The position numbers and the translations under genes are program-made. From NCBI GenBank assembly GCA_001983455.1, contig LJDB01000087.1, forward strand, positions 1 to 56,152: a stretch of DNA of 56,152 nt, read 5' to 3'. The stretch is from Candidatus Epulonipiscium fishelsonii. Lineage in GTDB: Bacteria; Bacillota; Clostridia; Lachnospirales; Cellulosilyticaceae. The notes beneath the pieces are model-generated. The model saw nothing but the letters and a program-made list of their open reading frames with translations, had not been told where the DNA came from and did no database searches. Of the stretch, positions 1-9,024 are shown one piece after another. Every line of letters begins with the position of its first letter. The stretch's first letter is position 1.

Positions 1-240
1 AAGTATATACCTATATCGAACAAAATACAATTGGCAAAATACCCTAGTATATTTCTTCTCACTAGTGAATTACATCCTATATAATTGATATTACTCCAAA
101 ATGCATAATTATGCATGAATGTGCATTTTATATACACGATTAATTCTAATGGTTGCCTGCAATATTACATTGCCATTTATATTGAAGTACTAAAATGTTT
201 AACTAGCACAAATGGTATATGTAATAAATTTTAAAGTTTC
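1..240. other. AT-rich intergenic stretch with palindromes, no gene seen
   Basis: No supported coding sequence. It holds a perfect 16-bp palindrome, ATGCATAATTATGCAT, at 101-116. This sits inside a wider imperfect dyad (AAAATGCA at 98-105, TGCATTTT at 122-129). A 19-bp word at 33-51 recurs in opposite orientation at 26694-26712. I see no promoter I would defend. Confidence 0.5.
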
Positions 241-270
241 AAGTATATAGAGGTTAGCCTCTATATACTT
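241..270 (-). terminator. Hairpin just after polC
   Basis: Perfect 13-bp stem AAGTATATAGAGG / CCTCTATATACTT with loop TTAG, four bases past the polC stop codon. The stem is AT-rich and the U-tract on the minus strand is weak, so it may be an inefficient terminator or an mRNA 3'-end stabiliser. Confidence 0.6.
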
Positions 271-274
271 AAAT

Positions 275-3200
275 TTACATTGCAAAGTCTAGAAAACTTA
301 ACTGATTTGATTCTGGCAGTTTTTCCAAAATACCTAGTTCAATCATTTTATCCATTGTATTTTTATTTACCTTAGTACGTTCTTTAAATTCATTTTTTGA
401 TATAAATGGTCCTTTTTTAGCTGCTTCTTGAAGAGTTTGAGCCGCTTTTTCTCCCAGTCCATCAATCGAACTTAAAGATGGCATAATTTTCCCATCAATA
501 ATCTTAAAATGGCTCTGGTCTGCTATACTTAAGTCTATCGGCATAAATTCAAATCCTCTAGCATACATTTCTTGAACAATACGCATATCTTTTAAAGTGT
601 CAGCTTCTTTTGGACTTTGAGCATCTTTTCCTTTCAAAATAAGTTCTTTCATATTTGCCTCAAGCTTTGCTTTGCCTAAACACATCAATTCATACGAAAA
701 AGAAGACGCTCGTATGCTAAAGAAAGCTGTATAATATGCTAGTGGATAAAAAATCTTGTACCAAGCAATTCTCCAGGCCATCATGACATATGCTGCAGCA
801 TGTGCTTTTGGGAACATATAGCTTATTTTATTACATGACCAAATATACCACTCTGGCACATCATGCTTTTTCATTTCTTCTTCCCATTCAGGTCTCAATC
901 CTTTGCCTTTACGTACACTTTCCATAATGTTGAAAGACAAACTTTTATCCACCCCCATATTAATCAAATACACCATGATATCATCACGTGTACAAATTGC
1001 CGTTGAAATTGTTGCTTTTCCTTCTGTTATTATATTTTGTGCATTTCCAATCCAAACGTCAGCTCCATGAGAAAGCCCAGAAATTCTTACTAAGTCAGAA
1101 AAAGTTTGTGGCCTTGCATCTATAACCATTTGAATAACAAAATCTGTTCCAAACTCAGGGATGCCTAGACATCCTAATCGAATGCCAAATATATCGTCTG
1201 GATTGATTTTAAGTATTTCTGTACTATGAAATAAAGACATAACATCTTTATCGTCTAGTTTAATAGTAGTAGCAGGAACACCTGTTAAATCTTCTAAATG
1301 TTTTATTATAGTTGGATCATCATGTCCAAGGATGTCCAGTTTTAATAAATTATGATCAATAGAATGATATTCATAGTGAGTTGTAATAATAGAAGTTTTT
1401 AAATCATTTGCTGGTCGCTGAATGGCAGTGAACTCATAAATATCTCTGTCATGAGGGACTACAATAATACCACCTGGATGTTGCCCTGTAGTTCGCTTTA
1501 CTCCAGTACATCCTTGTGCGATACGCTTAATTTCAGCTTTTCTTTTAATAATTTCTTTCTCACTAAAATATTTATATACATACCCTAGTGCTGTTTTTTC
1601 AGCCATTGTTCCAATTGTTCCTGCTCTAAAGGCTTTTCCTTTACCAAATAGAACTTCCACATATTTGTGAGCTTGTGATTGATAGTCTCCAGAAAAATTT
1701 AAGTCTATATCTGGCTCTTTATCCCCATTAAACCCTAAAAATGTTTCAAATGGTATATCATGTCCTTCTTTTAATAGTGCTGAACCACAATTTGGGCACT
1801 CTGCATCGGGCATATCACACCCAGAGCTTCCAGAATAAGATAAAACTGTTGGTGAATCAAAATCTGTGTAATAACAATTTGGGCAAATATAATGTGGTGA
1901 GAGTGGATTGACTTCTGTTATCCCCGCCATTGTTGCAGCAAACGAAGAACCAACAGACCCTCTTGATCCAACTAGATATCCATGGTCATTCGAATCCCAC
2001 ACTAGTTTTTGAGCGATTATATACATTACAGCAAATCCATTCGAGATAATTGAATTTAGTTCTCTTTCTAGTCTCTCAACTACTATTGAAGGCAGATTTT
2101 CTCCATAAATCTCATGAGCTTTTGTATAACATATTTCTCTTAATTCTTTATCCGAATTTTCTATTTCAGGAGGACACTTATCAGGCAAGACTGGAGAAAT
2201 TTTTTCAATACTATCATTTATTAAATGAGTATTTTCTATTACAATTTCATACGCTTTAGTTGGCCCAAGATATTCAAATTCTTTTAACATTTCTTCAGTA
2301 GTCCTAAAATATAAAGGCGGTTGCAAATCAGCATCCTTAAATCCTTTTCCCGCCATAATAATCCTTCTGTATATTTCATCTTCAGGATCAAGAAAATGCA
2401 CATCACAACTTGCTATAACGGGTTTTGAATATATCTCACCCAGTTCAATTATCTTTCTAACATAATTTCTTAGGTCTTCAATATTTTCAGCCTTAAATTT
2501 ATCACTCCTAGTCATAAATTCGTTGTTTTGGGCAGGTTGAACTTCTAAATAATCATAGAAATCAATAATTCGTTCTACTTCAGCATCATCTTTTTCTTCT
2601 AAAATAGCTTGAAATAATTCTCCTGCTTCGCATGCTGAACCAATTATTAGTCCTTCTCTATGTTTGTTTATAAGGCTCTTTGGCATTCTTGGCCTACGTT
2701 TAAAATACTCCAAGTGAGATAGGGACACTAATTTATTTAAATTTATACGGCCTATTTCATTTTTCACTAAAATAATCCCATGATAAGTTTTTAAACTTCT
2801 CACATAATCTTCTGTAAGAGGCTCTGTATCATCTACAAAGTACGCTTCCACTCCGTAAATTATTTTGAATGGTTCATCTTTTTTTATACAATGATTTGCA
2901 ATAGGAAAAGCTTGAAGACACCCATGATCTGTAATTGCTATAGCGGGCATTCCCCAAGATTTTGCTCTTTCAATTACTTGCTTAATATTTACTACACTAT
3001 CCATATCGCTCATAACAGTATGTAAATGCAATTCAATACGTTTTTTCTCAGCATTATCTTTTCTAACTGGCCTAAAGTCCGAAATAAGTTTAACTGCTTT
3101 AATGCCACCTATTGCAATTTCTCTATCAAATTTATCCAAGTTAGCCATCCCTTTTATTCTATAAAACTTTCCTTTGCAAACATTTTCTAAAATATGGCTT

Positions 3201-4021
3201 AATTCTTCATTTTTTACAAACATCTTACAAGTAATTGTATCCGTAAAATCTGTAATATCAAATATTATAATTGTTTTTTCGGAGCGTATTTCTTTTGTTT
3301 CAAGATTTATAATCTGCCCTTCAATAACAAGTTCCCCTAGTTCCTCCGTAATATCTACAATAGGGAAAACTTTTCCATCGCAATTTTTTCCCATTATTAA
3401 ATCTGGTTCCGAAGTTTTCTTAGTGGTATCTTTCTTTTTAGTATTTTCAGGTGCTTTAATTGCAACTGGCTCAGGAATATAATTTCTTATAAAATCTTCT
3501 TTAAAGGCTTGTGAATAATCTTGGCTTATACCTTCAACAAATTTTAACTTACATTCTATTTGTTTTCCAAATGACATATAAACTTTTTTTAAATATTTCT
3601 CTATTTTTTTAAACTGATCTGAAGCAAGAGGATTATCTACGCTCTTAATAATTATAGTATAATCATCTACTTCCCATTCAGTATTTTTCAGTAATAGAAA
3701 TACTAGTAAATTTTCATTTTTCGCTTGCTCAATTATACTATCTTTATATTGAACCGTAATCTCCTTAATACTTTTATCAATTGCAACATAATTTATTTCT
3801 AAATCAATCTTTAGACTGTCTTTAGAAAACAATTTATATTTTATTTGCTCTTTCATTTTATTTCTATCATTGAATTCAACAATTATTTTACTCTCTAACT
3901 TGAATATCAGCAAATTCATGTTTTTCTCAAATTCAACTTCTAATACTTTTATATCTTTAAATATATTAACTAATTTTTTATCTACCACTAAATCTGGTAG
4001 TACTTCAAAAAAAGTTGACAT
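275..4021 (-). CDS. polC: DNA polymerase III PolC-type alpha subunit, without the exonuclease insert
   Basis: Replicative DNA polymerase of low-GC Gram-positives, 1248 aa. Order: N-terminal region (1-200), OB-fold (about 220-315), PHP domain (328-545), polymerase core, C-terminal region. PHP metal ligands look intact (HLH 332-334, TDH 364-366, E392, DVH 540-542). Polymerase aspartates are D771 and D773 (PDIDLNFSG) and D896 (LKLDILG). The zinc-type cysteines (CPNC near 713, CPNC near 742) are present. Family members are usually about 1430-1460 aa because a DEDD 3'-5' exonuclease (with a DVETTG-type motif) is inserted in the PHP domain after the YGVEA...DD segment. Here that segment (389-398) runs within about 15 residues into KTYHGII and LVSLSH (411-436), which normally follow the exonuclease. 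The frame is open throughout. The ATG follows GGTGG. Confidence 0.95.
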   Translation of the reverse strand: MSTFFEVLPDLVVDKKLVNIFKDIKVLEVEFEKNMNLLIFKLESKIIVEFNDRNKMKEQIKYKLFSKDSLKIDLEINYVAIDKSIKEITVQYKDSIIEQAKNENLLVFLLLKNTEWEVDDYTIIIKSVDNPLASDQFKKIEKYLKKVYMSFGKQIECKLKFVEGISQDYSQAFKEDFIRNYIPEPVAIKAPENTKKKDTTKKTSEPDLIMGKNCDGKVFPIVDITEELGELVIEGQIINLETKEIRSEKTIIIFDITDFTDTITCKMFVKNEELSHILENVCKGKFYRIKGMANLDKFDREIAIGGIKAVKLISDFRPVRKDNAEKKRIELHLHTVMSDMDSVVNIKQVIERAKSWGMPAIAITDHGCLQAFPIANHCIKKDEPFKIIYGVEAYFVDDTEPLTEDYVRSLKTYHGIILVKNEIGRINLNKLVSLSHLEYFKRRPRMPKSLINKHREGLIIGSACEAGELFQAILEEKDDAEVERIIDFYDYLEVQPAQNNEFMTRSDKFKAENIEDLRNYVRKIIELGEIYSKPVIASCDVHFLDPEDEIYRRIIMAGKGFKDADLQPPLYFRTTEEMLKEFEYLGPTKAYEIVIENTHLINDSIEKISPVLPDKCPPEIENSDKELREICYTKAHEIYGENLPSIVVERLERELNSIISNGFAVMYIIAQKLVWDSNDHGYLVGSRGSVGSSFAATMAGITEVNPLSPHYICPNCYYTDFDSPTVLSYSGSSGCDMPDAECPNCGSALLKEGHDIPFETFLGFNGDKEPDIDLNFSGDYQSQAHKYVEVLFGKGKAFRAGTIGTMAEKTALGYVYKYFSEKEIIKRKAEIKRIAQGCTGVKRTTGQHPGGIIVVPHDRDIYEFTAIQRPANDLKTSIITTHYEYHSIDHNLLKLDILGHDDPTIIKHLEDLTGVPATTIKLDDKDVMSLFHSTEILKINPDDIFGIRLGCLGIPEFGTDFVIQMVIDARPQTFSDLVRISGLSHGADVWIGNAQNIITEGKATISTAICTRDDIMVYLINMGVDKSLSFNIMESVRKGKGLRPEWEEEMKKHDVPEWYIWSCNKISYMFPKAHAAAYVMMAWRIAWYKIFYPLAYYTAFFSIRASSFSYELMCLGKAKLEANMKELILKGKDAQSPKEADTLKDMRIVQEMYARGFEFMPIDLSIADQSHFKIIDGKIMPSLSSIDGLGEKAAQTLQEAAKKGPFISKNEFKERTKVNKNTMDKMIELGILEKLPESNQLSFLDFAM

Positions 4022-4085
4022 TTATTCCACCCATCATTTCTTTTCTAATCTCTTCAATATTTATAACCAATTTAATTGCTTACTA

Positions 4086-4145
4086 ACTATCATAATATTG
4101 GTAAAAAATATATACCACGTTGTTTTCACCAATATTATAGATAGT
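4086..4145. repeat. Long imperfect inverted repeat between polC and the FkbM gene
   Basis: Arms ATAATATTGGT (4092-4102) and ACCAATATTAT (4128-4138) extend outward with ACTATC / GATAGT after a one-base bulge, giving about 17 paired positions around a 25-nt loop. There is no U-tract on either strand, so a regulatory dyad or transcript-end structure fits better than a classic terminator. Confidence 0.5.
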
Positions 4146-4174
4146 CTGCATAAACTTATATCTTCATTAAATAT

Positions 4175-5266
4175 TTATATAAAGGCATGCAATATTATCT
4201 CTGATGAAAAAGTCCACTCATATTTGCGAAAATAAAGCTTATACTCTGGAACTAGTTCTTTTATATATGTTGGAATTTCAAATATATCTTCTGGTTTATG
4301 ATATATAGAAATAGCCAATTGAGGTTTATACTTTTTTATTATTTCTTGTGCACCTATTAAGGTTTCTAATTCGGCACCTTCCACATCCATCTTTATAAAA
4401 GTTACAGGTGTATCTCCTAATATATTATCTAAACTATCTACTTCAATTTGACAAGTTCCTGCGTCTTCTATTTTACTTTGACCAGTTCCATTATTCTTAA
4501 ACCTTAATATATCTTTCTTGCTCCAGCCCCCTATGTTAAATACTTTTACATTTTTTAAATTTAAAGTATTTATATTATTTATTGTCTTTTCATAATTAGA
4601 TGGATCTGGCTCAAATATATATATTTGCTTATAAGTATAATTTGTTCTTTTAGCAAATTCTAAACTTGTTTCCCCAGTTAATCCTCCAAAATCAACAAAT
4701 ACTTCGTTTTCAGACAACTTGACTATTTCATCAAAGTATTGATTTGGATCAAGCCTTCCTAATTTCCAAAGATTATTTTTATTAAATCCTATATAAACTA
4801 ATTCTTTATAAATTTCTGGCAAATTGAAAGGAAGCAAAATAAGTTTATAATCTCTATAATGCAAAATTAAATCTTCGTAGGATATTATAGGTTTTCCAAG
4901 AGATTCTAAAAAAGCATTTGAAGATTTTGCACATATGACTACATTTTCAGCCTCAATTAGTCCAGATAATTCAAGTAAATATAGAATGCGTTCATCTACG
5001 CCAAATAAAACAATCTTTTCATCTAAACATATTGCATTATAATTGTCTAAAACATTTAGTATTTGTTGATAGTTAGGATCTTTCATAAAATTTTCAATTG
5101 ATTCTATATAAAGTATTTTATTAGTCATACTTTTTAATAAGTTTAAAGTACCTACACCGAAATTAAATTTTTGTAAAAACATAGCCTCAAATATTTCTTT
5201 TGAAATATCGTCTTCCAAACTATTTTTAAGTTCCAACATTTCTTCTAAAAAGTTTTCATAATCCAT
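4175..5266 (-). CDS. FkbM-family SAM-dependent methyltransferase
   Basis: Putative O-methyltransferase of the FkbM family (Methyltransf_21), 363 aa. The C-terminal half holds the SAM fold: FVDFGGLTGETS (motif I), IYIFEPDPSNYEK (acidic loop after strand 2), and TFIKMDVEGAELETLIGA, the family's characteristic segment. The first ~190 residues are not a family core I recognise; they include a second Rossmann-like stretch (ERILYLLELSGLIEAENVV). Such enzymes usually methylate sugars or other small moieties on glycans and natural products; the substrate is unknown. Start chosen at the ATG at 5266 because AGGAG (5276-5280) lies 9 nt upstream; the longer frame uses a TTG touching the Shine-Dalgarno. 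The glycosyltransferases in this window are 26 kb away, so no functional link is claimed. Confidence 0.8.
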   Translation of the reverse strand: MDYENFLEEMLELKNSLEDDISKEIFEAMFLQKFNFGVGTLNLLKSMTNKILYIESIENFMKDPNYQQILNVLDNYNAICLDEKIVLFGVDERILYLLELSGLIEAENVVICAKSSNAFLESLGKPIISYEDLILHYRDYKLILLPFNLPEIYKELVYIGFNKNNLWKLGRLDPNQYFDEIVKLSENEVFVDFGGLTGETSLEFAKRTNYTYKQIYIFEPDPSNYEKTINNINTLNLKNVKVFNIGGWSKKDILRFKNNGTGQSKIEDAGTCQIEVDSLDNILGDTPVTFIKMDVEGAELETLIGAQEIIKKYKPQLAISIYHKPEDIFEIPTYIKELVPEYKLYFRKYEWTFSSEIILHAFI

Positions 5267-5353
5267 TTTAAGCAACTCCTTATTAAATTTATAAATGAGC
5301 CAGTTTCATAATTCAAAAGCGTCTGTATATATTACTAACACAAGGTGTATTTA

Positions 5354-6025
5354 TTAATCCTTTATTTGCCAATCAATAGGTGTTTCTCCTAGGCTTTCCA
5401 AAATTTCATTTACTTGCTTAAAATGATTACATCCAAAAAATCCTCTATCTGCTGAATATGGACTGGGATGGGGTGCCACAAGTACATAATGTTGAGGATT
5501 TGTTATTAAAGCCTTTTTACTTTGAGCATGCGCACCCCATAACAAAAATATAATAGGCTTTTCTCTATTATTTAAGTATGAAATAACATCATCTGTAAAT
5601 ATTTCCCATCCTTTTTGCTTGTGTGAATTTGGCTGAGAAGCTCTTACTGTCAAAACTGTATTTAGTAAAAATACTCCTTGCTTAGCCCAAGGCAAAAGGT
5701 ATCCTGTTTTTGGAATGTCGTATCCAAGTGAAGAATGTATTTCTTTATAGATGTTTAGTAAAGAAGGCGGAACTTTAATTCCAGGTTGCACCGAAAAAGA
5801 CATTCCATGTGCCTGAGCGTTTCCATGGTAGGGGTCTTGGCCAATAATTACAACTTTTACATCTTCATATGGTGTAACTTTAAACGCAGTAAATATATCC
5901 TCTGGTTTTGGATATATAACTTGTGTAGCATATTCTTCTTTTAAAAATTGACGAAGTTTTTTATAATATGGCTTTTCAAATTCGTCCTTTAATATCTCAT
6001 CCCAACTATTGTTAAATCTTATCAT
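5354..6025 (-). CDS. ung: Uracil-DNA glycosylase, family 1
   Basis: Removes uracil from DNA to start base-excision repair; cytoplasmic, 223 aa, the normal length. The water-activating motif GQDPYHG is near residue 60. The uracil-stacking stretch [10 protein letters not shown] is present, and the DNA-intercalation loop [13 protein letters not shown] is near residues 183-195. Start placed at the ATG at 6023-6025, because TTGGAG lies 6 nt upstream; an upstream TTG overlaps the ribosome binding site. Monocistronic as far as I can see, divergent from the small gene at 6174. Confidence 0.97.
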   Translation of the reverse strand: MIRFNNSWDEILKDEFEKPYYKKLRQFLKEEYATQVIYPKPEDIFTAFKVTPYEDVKVVIIGQDPYHGNAQAHGMSFSVQPGIKVPPSLLNIYKEIHSSLGYDIPKTGYLLPWAKQGVFLLNTVLTVRASQPNSHKQKGWEIFTDDVISYLNNREKPIIFLLWGAHAQSKKALITNPQHYVLVAPHPSPYSADRGFFGCNHFKQVNEILESLGETPIDWQIKD

Positions 6026-6173
6026 ACATATCTCCAATCTTTTTTTTGTACATAAAAATTATTTCCAAATTTTATAACATAAATTCATATTAAGTGGGTA
6101 TAAATGTAAGATAACACTTTATACTTGCTAGACTTAATAAATTTAAAATTACATGCTGAAAGGAGTATATATT

Positions 6174-6491
6174 ATGAGTATGCCCCAAATTCCCCCAGGA
6201 ATACATAGACCAAACATTGACGAGACTATAATTGATTTACTGGAATCAGTTGCACTTGAAGAAATGGCACTTGCTAATATTTTAAATGCAGAAGGTGAAA
6301 AATTACAAGAAGTTCTAAAAAGATATTCTAAGAACGAATTATGCTTTTCTCATATTAATGATGCCTGTTATTCTACTGAAAAAATGGTAAATACCATTAT
6401 TATGAAAGAATGGTTGCTTCTGAATAAATTAAATACTATTTTAGATATTAATTCTATGATAAAAGATAATAACTCAAATAAAAATGGTTAA
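6174..6491 (+). CDS. Small acidic protein with the 'LLESVALEE..LANILNAEGEK' motif
   Basis: 105-aa soluble protein with no signal peptide. A short Pro-rich N-terminus (QIPPGIHRP) leads into ESVALEEMALANILNAEGEK and then a helical C-terminus. The ALEE-x-x-LA-x-I-x-NAEGEK-x-Q pattern recurs in small hypothetical proteins of Bacilli and Clostridia that are sometimes annotated as spore- or coat-associated; I recall it from family knowledge and cannot assign a function. Start at 6174 follows AAAGGAG (6159-6165) by 8 nt; an in-frame ATG at 6153 precedes that site and is less likely. The next gene, mprF, has its own promoter overlapping this gene's 3' flank. Confidence 0.8.
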   Translation: MSMPQIPPGIHRPNIDETIIDLLESVALEEMALANILNAEGEKLQEVLKRYSKNELCFSHINDACYSTEKMVNTIIMKEWLLLNKLNTILDINSMIKDNNSNKNG

Positions 6492-6497
6492 CTACCG

Positions 6498-6526
6498 TTG
6501 ACTTTTTTTATCTTAACTTCTATTAT
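6498..6526 (+). promoter_or_regulatory. Likely mprF promoter
   Basis: TTGACT (6498-6503), 17-bp spacer, TATTAT (6521-6526). It starts just after the stop codon of the small gene and would leave a leader of about 100 nt before mprF. Confidence 0.55.
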
Positions 6527-6563
6527 AAATATATCCCTTTGCGTAGAGAAGGAAATTCAAATT

Positions 6564-6617
6564 AGGCAAAATATCTATGATTTTATTCATAGAATACATT
6601 GCCTTTTAAAATTTTTT
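6564..6617 (+). promoter_or_regulatory. Nested hairpin with U-tract in the mprF leader
   Basis: Outer stem AGGCAA (6564-6569) / TTGCCT (6599-6604) encloses TCTATGA (6574-6580) / TCATAGA (6587-6593). A T-rich run follows immediately (TTTAAAATTTTTTT), ending just before the mprF Shine-Dalgarno. It has the form of an intrinsic terminator inside the leader and could end the upstream transcript or attenuate mprF. Confidence 0.5.
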
Positions 6618-6631
6618 TGGAGGTTACCATT

Positions 6632-8941
6632 TTGCTAAAACTTATAAAATATTTTTTATGGGGAATAATATTTGTTTTCTATAGTACATCGTTTTTTCCT
6701 ATGAACTTTTTGGAAATATCACAATTATTTAGTGGAAAATCTTTTCTAAATTATATATTGTTTATTATTTTGGGTATATTTTCTATATGTATAATAAGCT
6801 TATATGATTTTATATTGCGTGCAGAATTTAAATTACCCATTACTTTTATGGATACTTTAAAAATTGGCTGGATATCTAATACAATTGGAAATTTTATTGG
6901 AGAATCTCCAACAAGGTATGCTGGTATAAGCTCTATATTATATCAAACAAAAGGAATTGACTCAAACAAAGCAACACTTATAAGCATTATAAAAAATACT
7001 TTATTTAAAATAGAAGAAAATAATGATGGTGAGATTGAGTTTTTAAGACTTAGTGTAAAAACTAAAGTTTACCTTATATTGTCTATTTTATTTAAATGGG
7101 TAATATCTTACTTTTTATTACTTTATATATTTATTAGCTTCAATGTCAACATTTCAATTTTAAATTCATTTTTATTATTTACAGTTGCTAGTTTGTTAGG
7201 ACGTTTTAGTAGAGTTCCAGGAGACATAGGAGTTTTCGCAATAATTTTTATTTTATTTAGCAAAGCAAAGGTGGAAAATTTGCTTGTAGCACTGATTGTA
7301 TATAGATTTGTGTATTCAATTATTCCACTACTTATAACTCTTGTATTTTTGAGTAGTAAAGCCTCTAGGTTAAAATCGTTTAAATTATCACGAGAACAGA
7401 AAAAATTAATTCATTTGATAGCAATACAATCTATGGCTGCTCTTACATTTTCTGTAGGAATTTTATTAATTATTTCAGGTACATTTAATAATGTGCTTTA
7501 TGAAGTGTCAGAGTCATTGGAGTCATCTGTATATATGGTCAAACTTACTTCACTTGGTTTGGGGTTGTTACTGCTAGTATTATCAGATGGAATTTTGCAC
7601 AGAGTAAAAACTTCATATTATACAACACTAGTGTTTTTATCGTTGGCATTAATTTTAAGTATGTTCCATCTGAAATTGATAGGACAAAGCATATTTTTAA
7701 TTATAGTTATAGCTATTTTAATTCCTGCTAAATCTAGTTTCTTTAGAGAAAATGGTGCTATATCTATAAAATATATATTTGGCAATTTCGTTTTTCTACT
7801 TTTAGTAACTTTAATTTATTTTGTTAGTTATATAAATGCACTAGACAATAAAGGATTTAAAGATATTATTGATGACCTGCAGTTAAGACATTTCATTTAT
7901 TATTTAGTCATACTAGTTGTTGCAAGTGTTTTTGCAAATTTAACTAGACGTAAGCATCTTGAATTTACACAACCAACCGAGAAATCATTAGATAAAGTCA
8001 GCGAATTTCTAAAAAAATATGACGGAAACTCTATGACTCATTTAATTTTTCTAAAAGATAAAATGTTATTTTTTGCTCAAAGTGAAACTGTATTGATTGC
8101 ATATAGACCATTTAAAGACAAGCTATTAGCCTTGGGAGATCCAATTGGTGACGAGGCAAATTTTAAAGAAGCTATAAATGACTTTAGACTATTTGCAGAT
8201 AAATTTGATATGAGCCCCGTGTTTTATGAGGTAAACGAGAAATTTCTTCCTATCTATCATGATAATGGATTTAACTTCTTAAAAGTAGGAGAAGAAGCTA
8301 TTTTAGAACTAGATAAGTTCACGTTGGCTGGAAAAAAAGCGGCTCCCCTACGTACTATAAAAAATAAAATGAATAGGAATGAACTAGAATTTGAACTAGT
8401 AATGCCACCATTTAATCAAGATTTTGTATCCACGCTTAAAGACATATCTGATAAATGGCTTGATGGCAAAAATGAAAAAGGATATTCGCTAGGCTTCTTC
8501 GATGAAAACTATATTAGTTTAGCTCCTATTGCCACAATAAAAGTAGAAAATCAAATTATTGCATTCGCTACAATAATGCCTGTTTATCACAAAGAAAAGC
8601 TGGCAATAGATTTGATGAGACTTATTCCACATCCACCTAATGGCACTATGGATGCGTTGTTTATTGGTATTATTGAATGGGCTATCGAAAACAACTATAA
8701 ATACTTTATTTTAGGAAAAGCTCCACTTTCAAACGTTGGTACAAACAGATTTTCTACATCCAAAGAAAAACTAGTTAGACATTTTTATAAATATGGTAAC
8801 AAAATCTATAGCTTTATCGGTTTAAGAAGATTTAAAGAAAAATTTTATCCAGATTGGGAAGGTGTATATCTTGCATATCCAAAAAGTATTAATCTTTCCG
8901 CAACAATATTACAACTTGCTAAAATAATTGGTCACAAGTAA
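6632..8941 (+). CDS. mprF: MprF-type phosphatidylglycerol aminoacyltransferase/flippase
   Basis: Transfers an amino acid (classically lysine) from aminoacyl-tRNA to phosphatidylglycerol and flips the product outward, lowering surface charge and sensitivity to cationic peptides. 769 aa. The N-terminal ~430 residues are many hydrophobic membrane segments and carry the flippase-type segment LKIGWISNTIGNFIGES. The C-terminal ~320 residues are the cytosolic DUF2156 acyltransferase domain (LLALGDPIGD, PVFYEVNEKF, FATIMPVY, DLMRLIPHPPNGTMD, FILGKAPLSNVG). Start chosen as TTG at 6632, 8 nt after GGAGG (6619-6623); the frame extends to 6599, but that would lie before the ribosome binding site. Somewhat shorter than the ~840 aa of well-studied MprF. 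The amino acid transferred (Lys, Ala or other) cannot be read from sequence. Confidence 0.9.
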   Translation: MLKLIKYFLWGIIFVFYSTSFFPMNFLEISQLFSGKSFLNYILFIILGIFSICIISLYDFILRAEFKLPITFMDTLKIGWISNTIGNFIGESPTRYAGISSILYQTKGIDSNKATLISIIKNTLFKIEENNDGEIEFLRLSVKTKVYLILSILFKWVISYFLLLYIFISFNVNISILNSFLLFTVASLLGRFSRVPGDIGVFAIIFILFSKAKVENLLVALIVYRFVYSIIPLLITLVFLSSKASRLKSFKLSREQKKLIHLIAIQSMAALTFSVGILLIISGTFNNVLYEVSESLESSVYMVKLTSLGLGLLLLVLSDGILHRVKTSYYTTLVFLSLALILSMFHLKLIGQSIFLIIVIAILIPAKSSFFRENGAISIKYIFGNFVFLLLVTLIYFVSYINALDNKGFKDIIDDLQLRHFIYYLVILVVASVFANLTRRKHLEFTQPTEKSLDKVSEFLKKYDGNSMTHLIFLKDKMLFFAQSETVLIAYRPFKDKLLALGDPIGDEANFKEAINDFRLFADKFDMSPVFYEVNEKFLPIYHDNGFNFLKVGEEAILELDKFTLAGKKAAPLRTIKNKMNRNELEFELVMPPFNQDFVSTLKDISDKWLDGKNEKGYSLGFFDENYISLAPIATIKVENQIIAFATIMPVYHKEKLAIDLMRLIPHPPNGTMDALFIGIIEWAIENNYKYFILGKAPLSNVGTNRFSTSKEKLVRHFYKYGNKIYSFIGLRRFKEKFYPDWEGVYLAYPKSINLSATILQLAKIIGHK

Positions 8942-9017
8942 CAGATTTAGGAACAGCGTGACTAAATCCGCTATCATGAGTAATAAACCCCCTCCTCTAC
9001 GTATTAGTATAGGAGGG
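8941..9017 (+). repeat. Copy A of a ~39-bp motif followed by a hairpin
   Basis: Directly after mprF. The stem GATTTAG (8944-8950) / CTAAATC (8962-8968) encloses GAACAGCGTGA. The tail GCTATCATGA comes next, then an unrelated hairpin CCCTCCT (8990-8996) / AGGAGGG (9011-9017). A near-copy lies at 46584-46654 after tRNA-Thr. Both end in a strong hairpin of different sequence, so the first part is what is conserved. Confidence 0.55.
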
Positions 9018-9024
9018 AGCAAGT

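Noticed and set aside
275..4021. PolC shortened by a frameshift or being a DnaE-type enzyme
   Set aside because: The frame is continuous, and the OB-PHP-polymerase order and PDIDLNFSG motif are PolC type; only the exonuclease block is missing.
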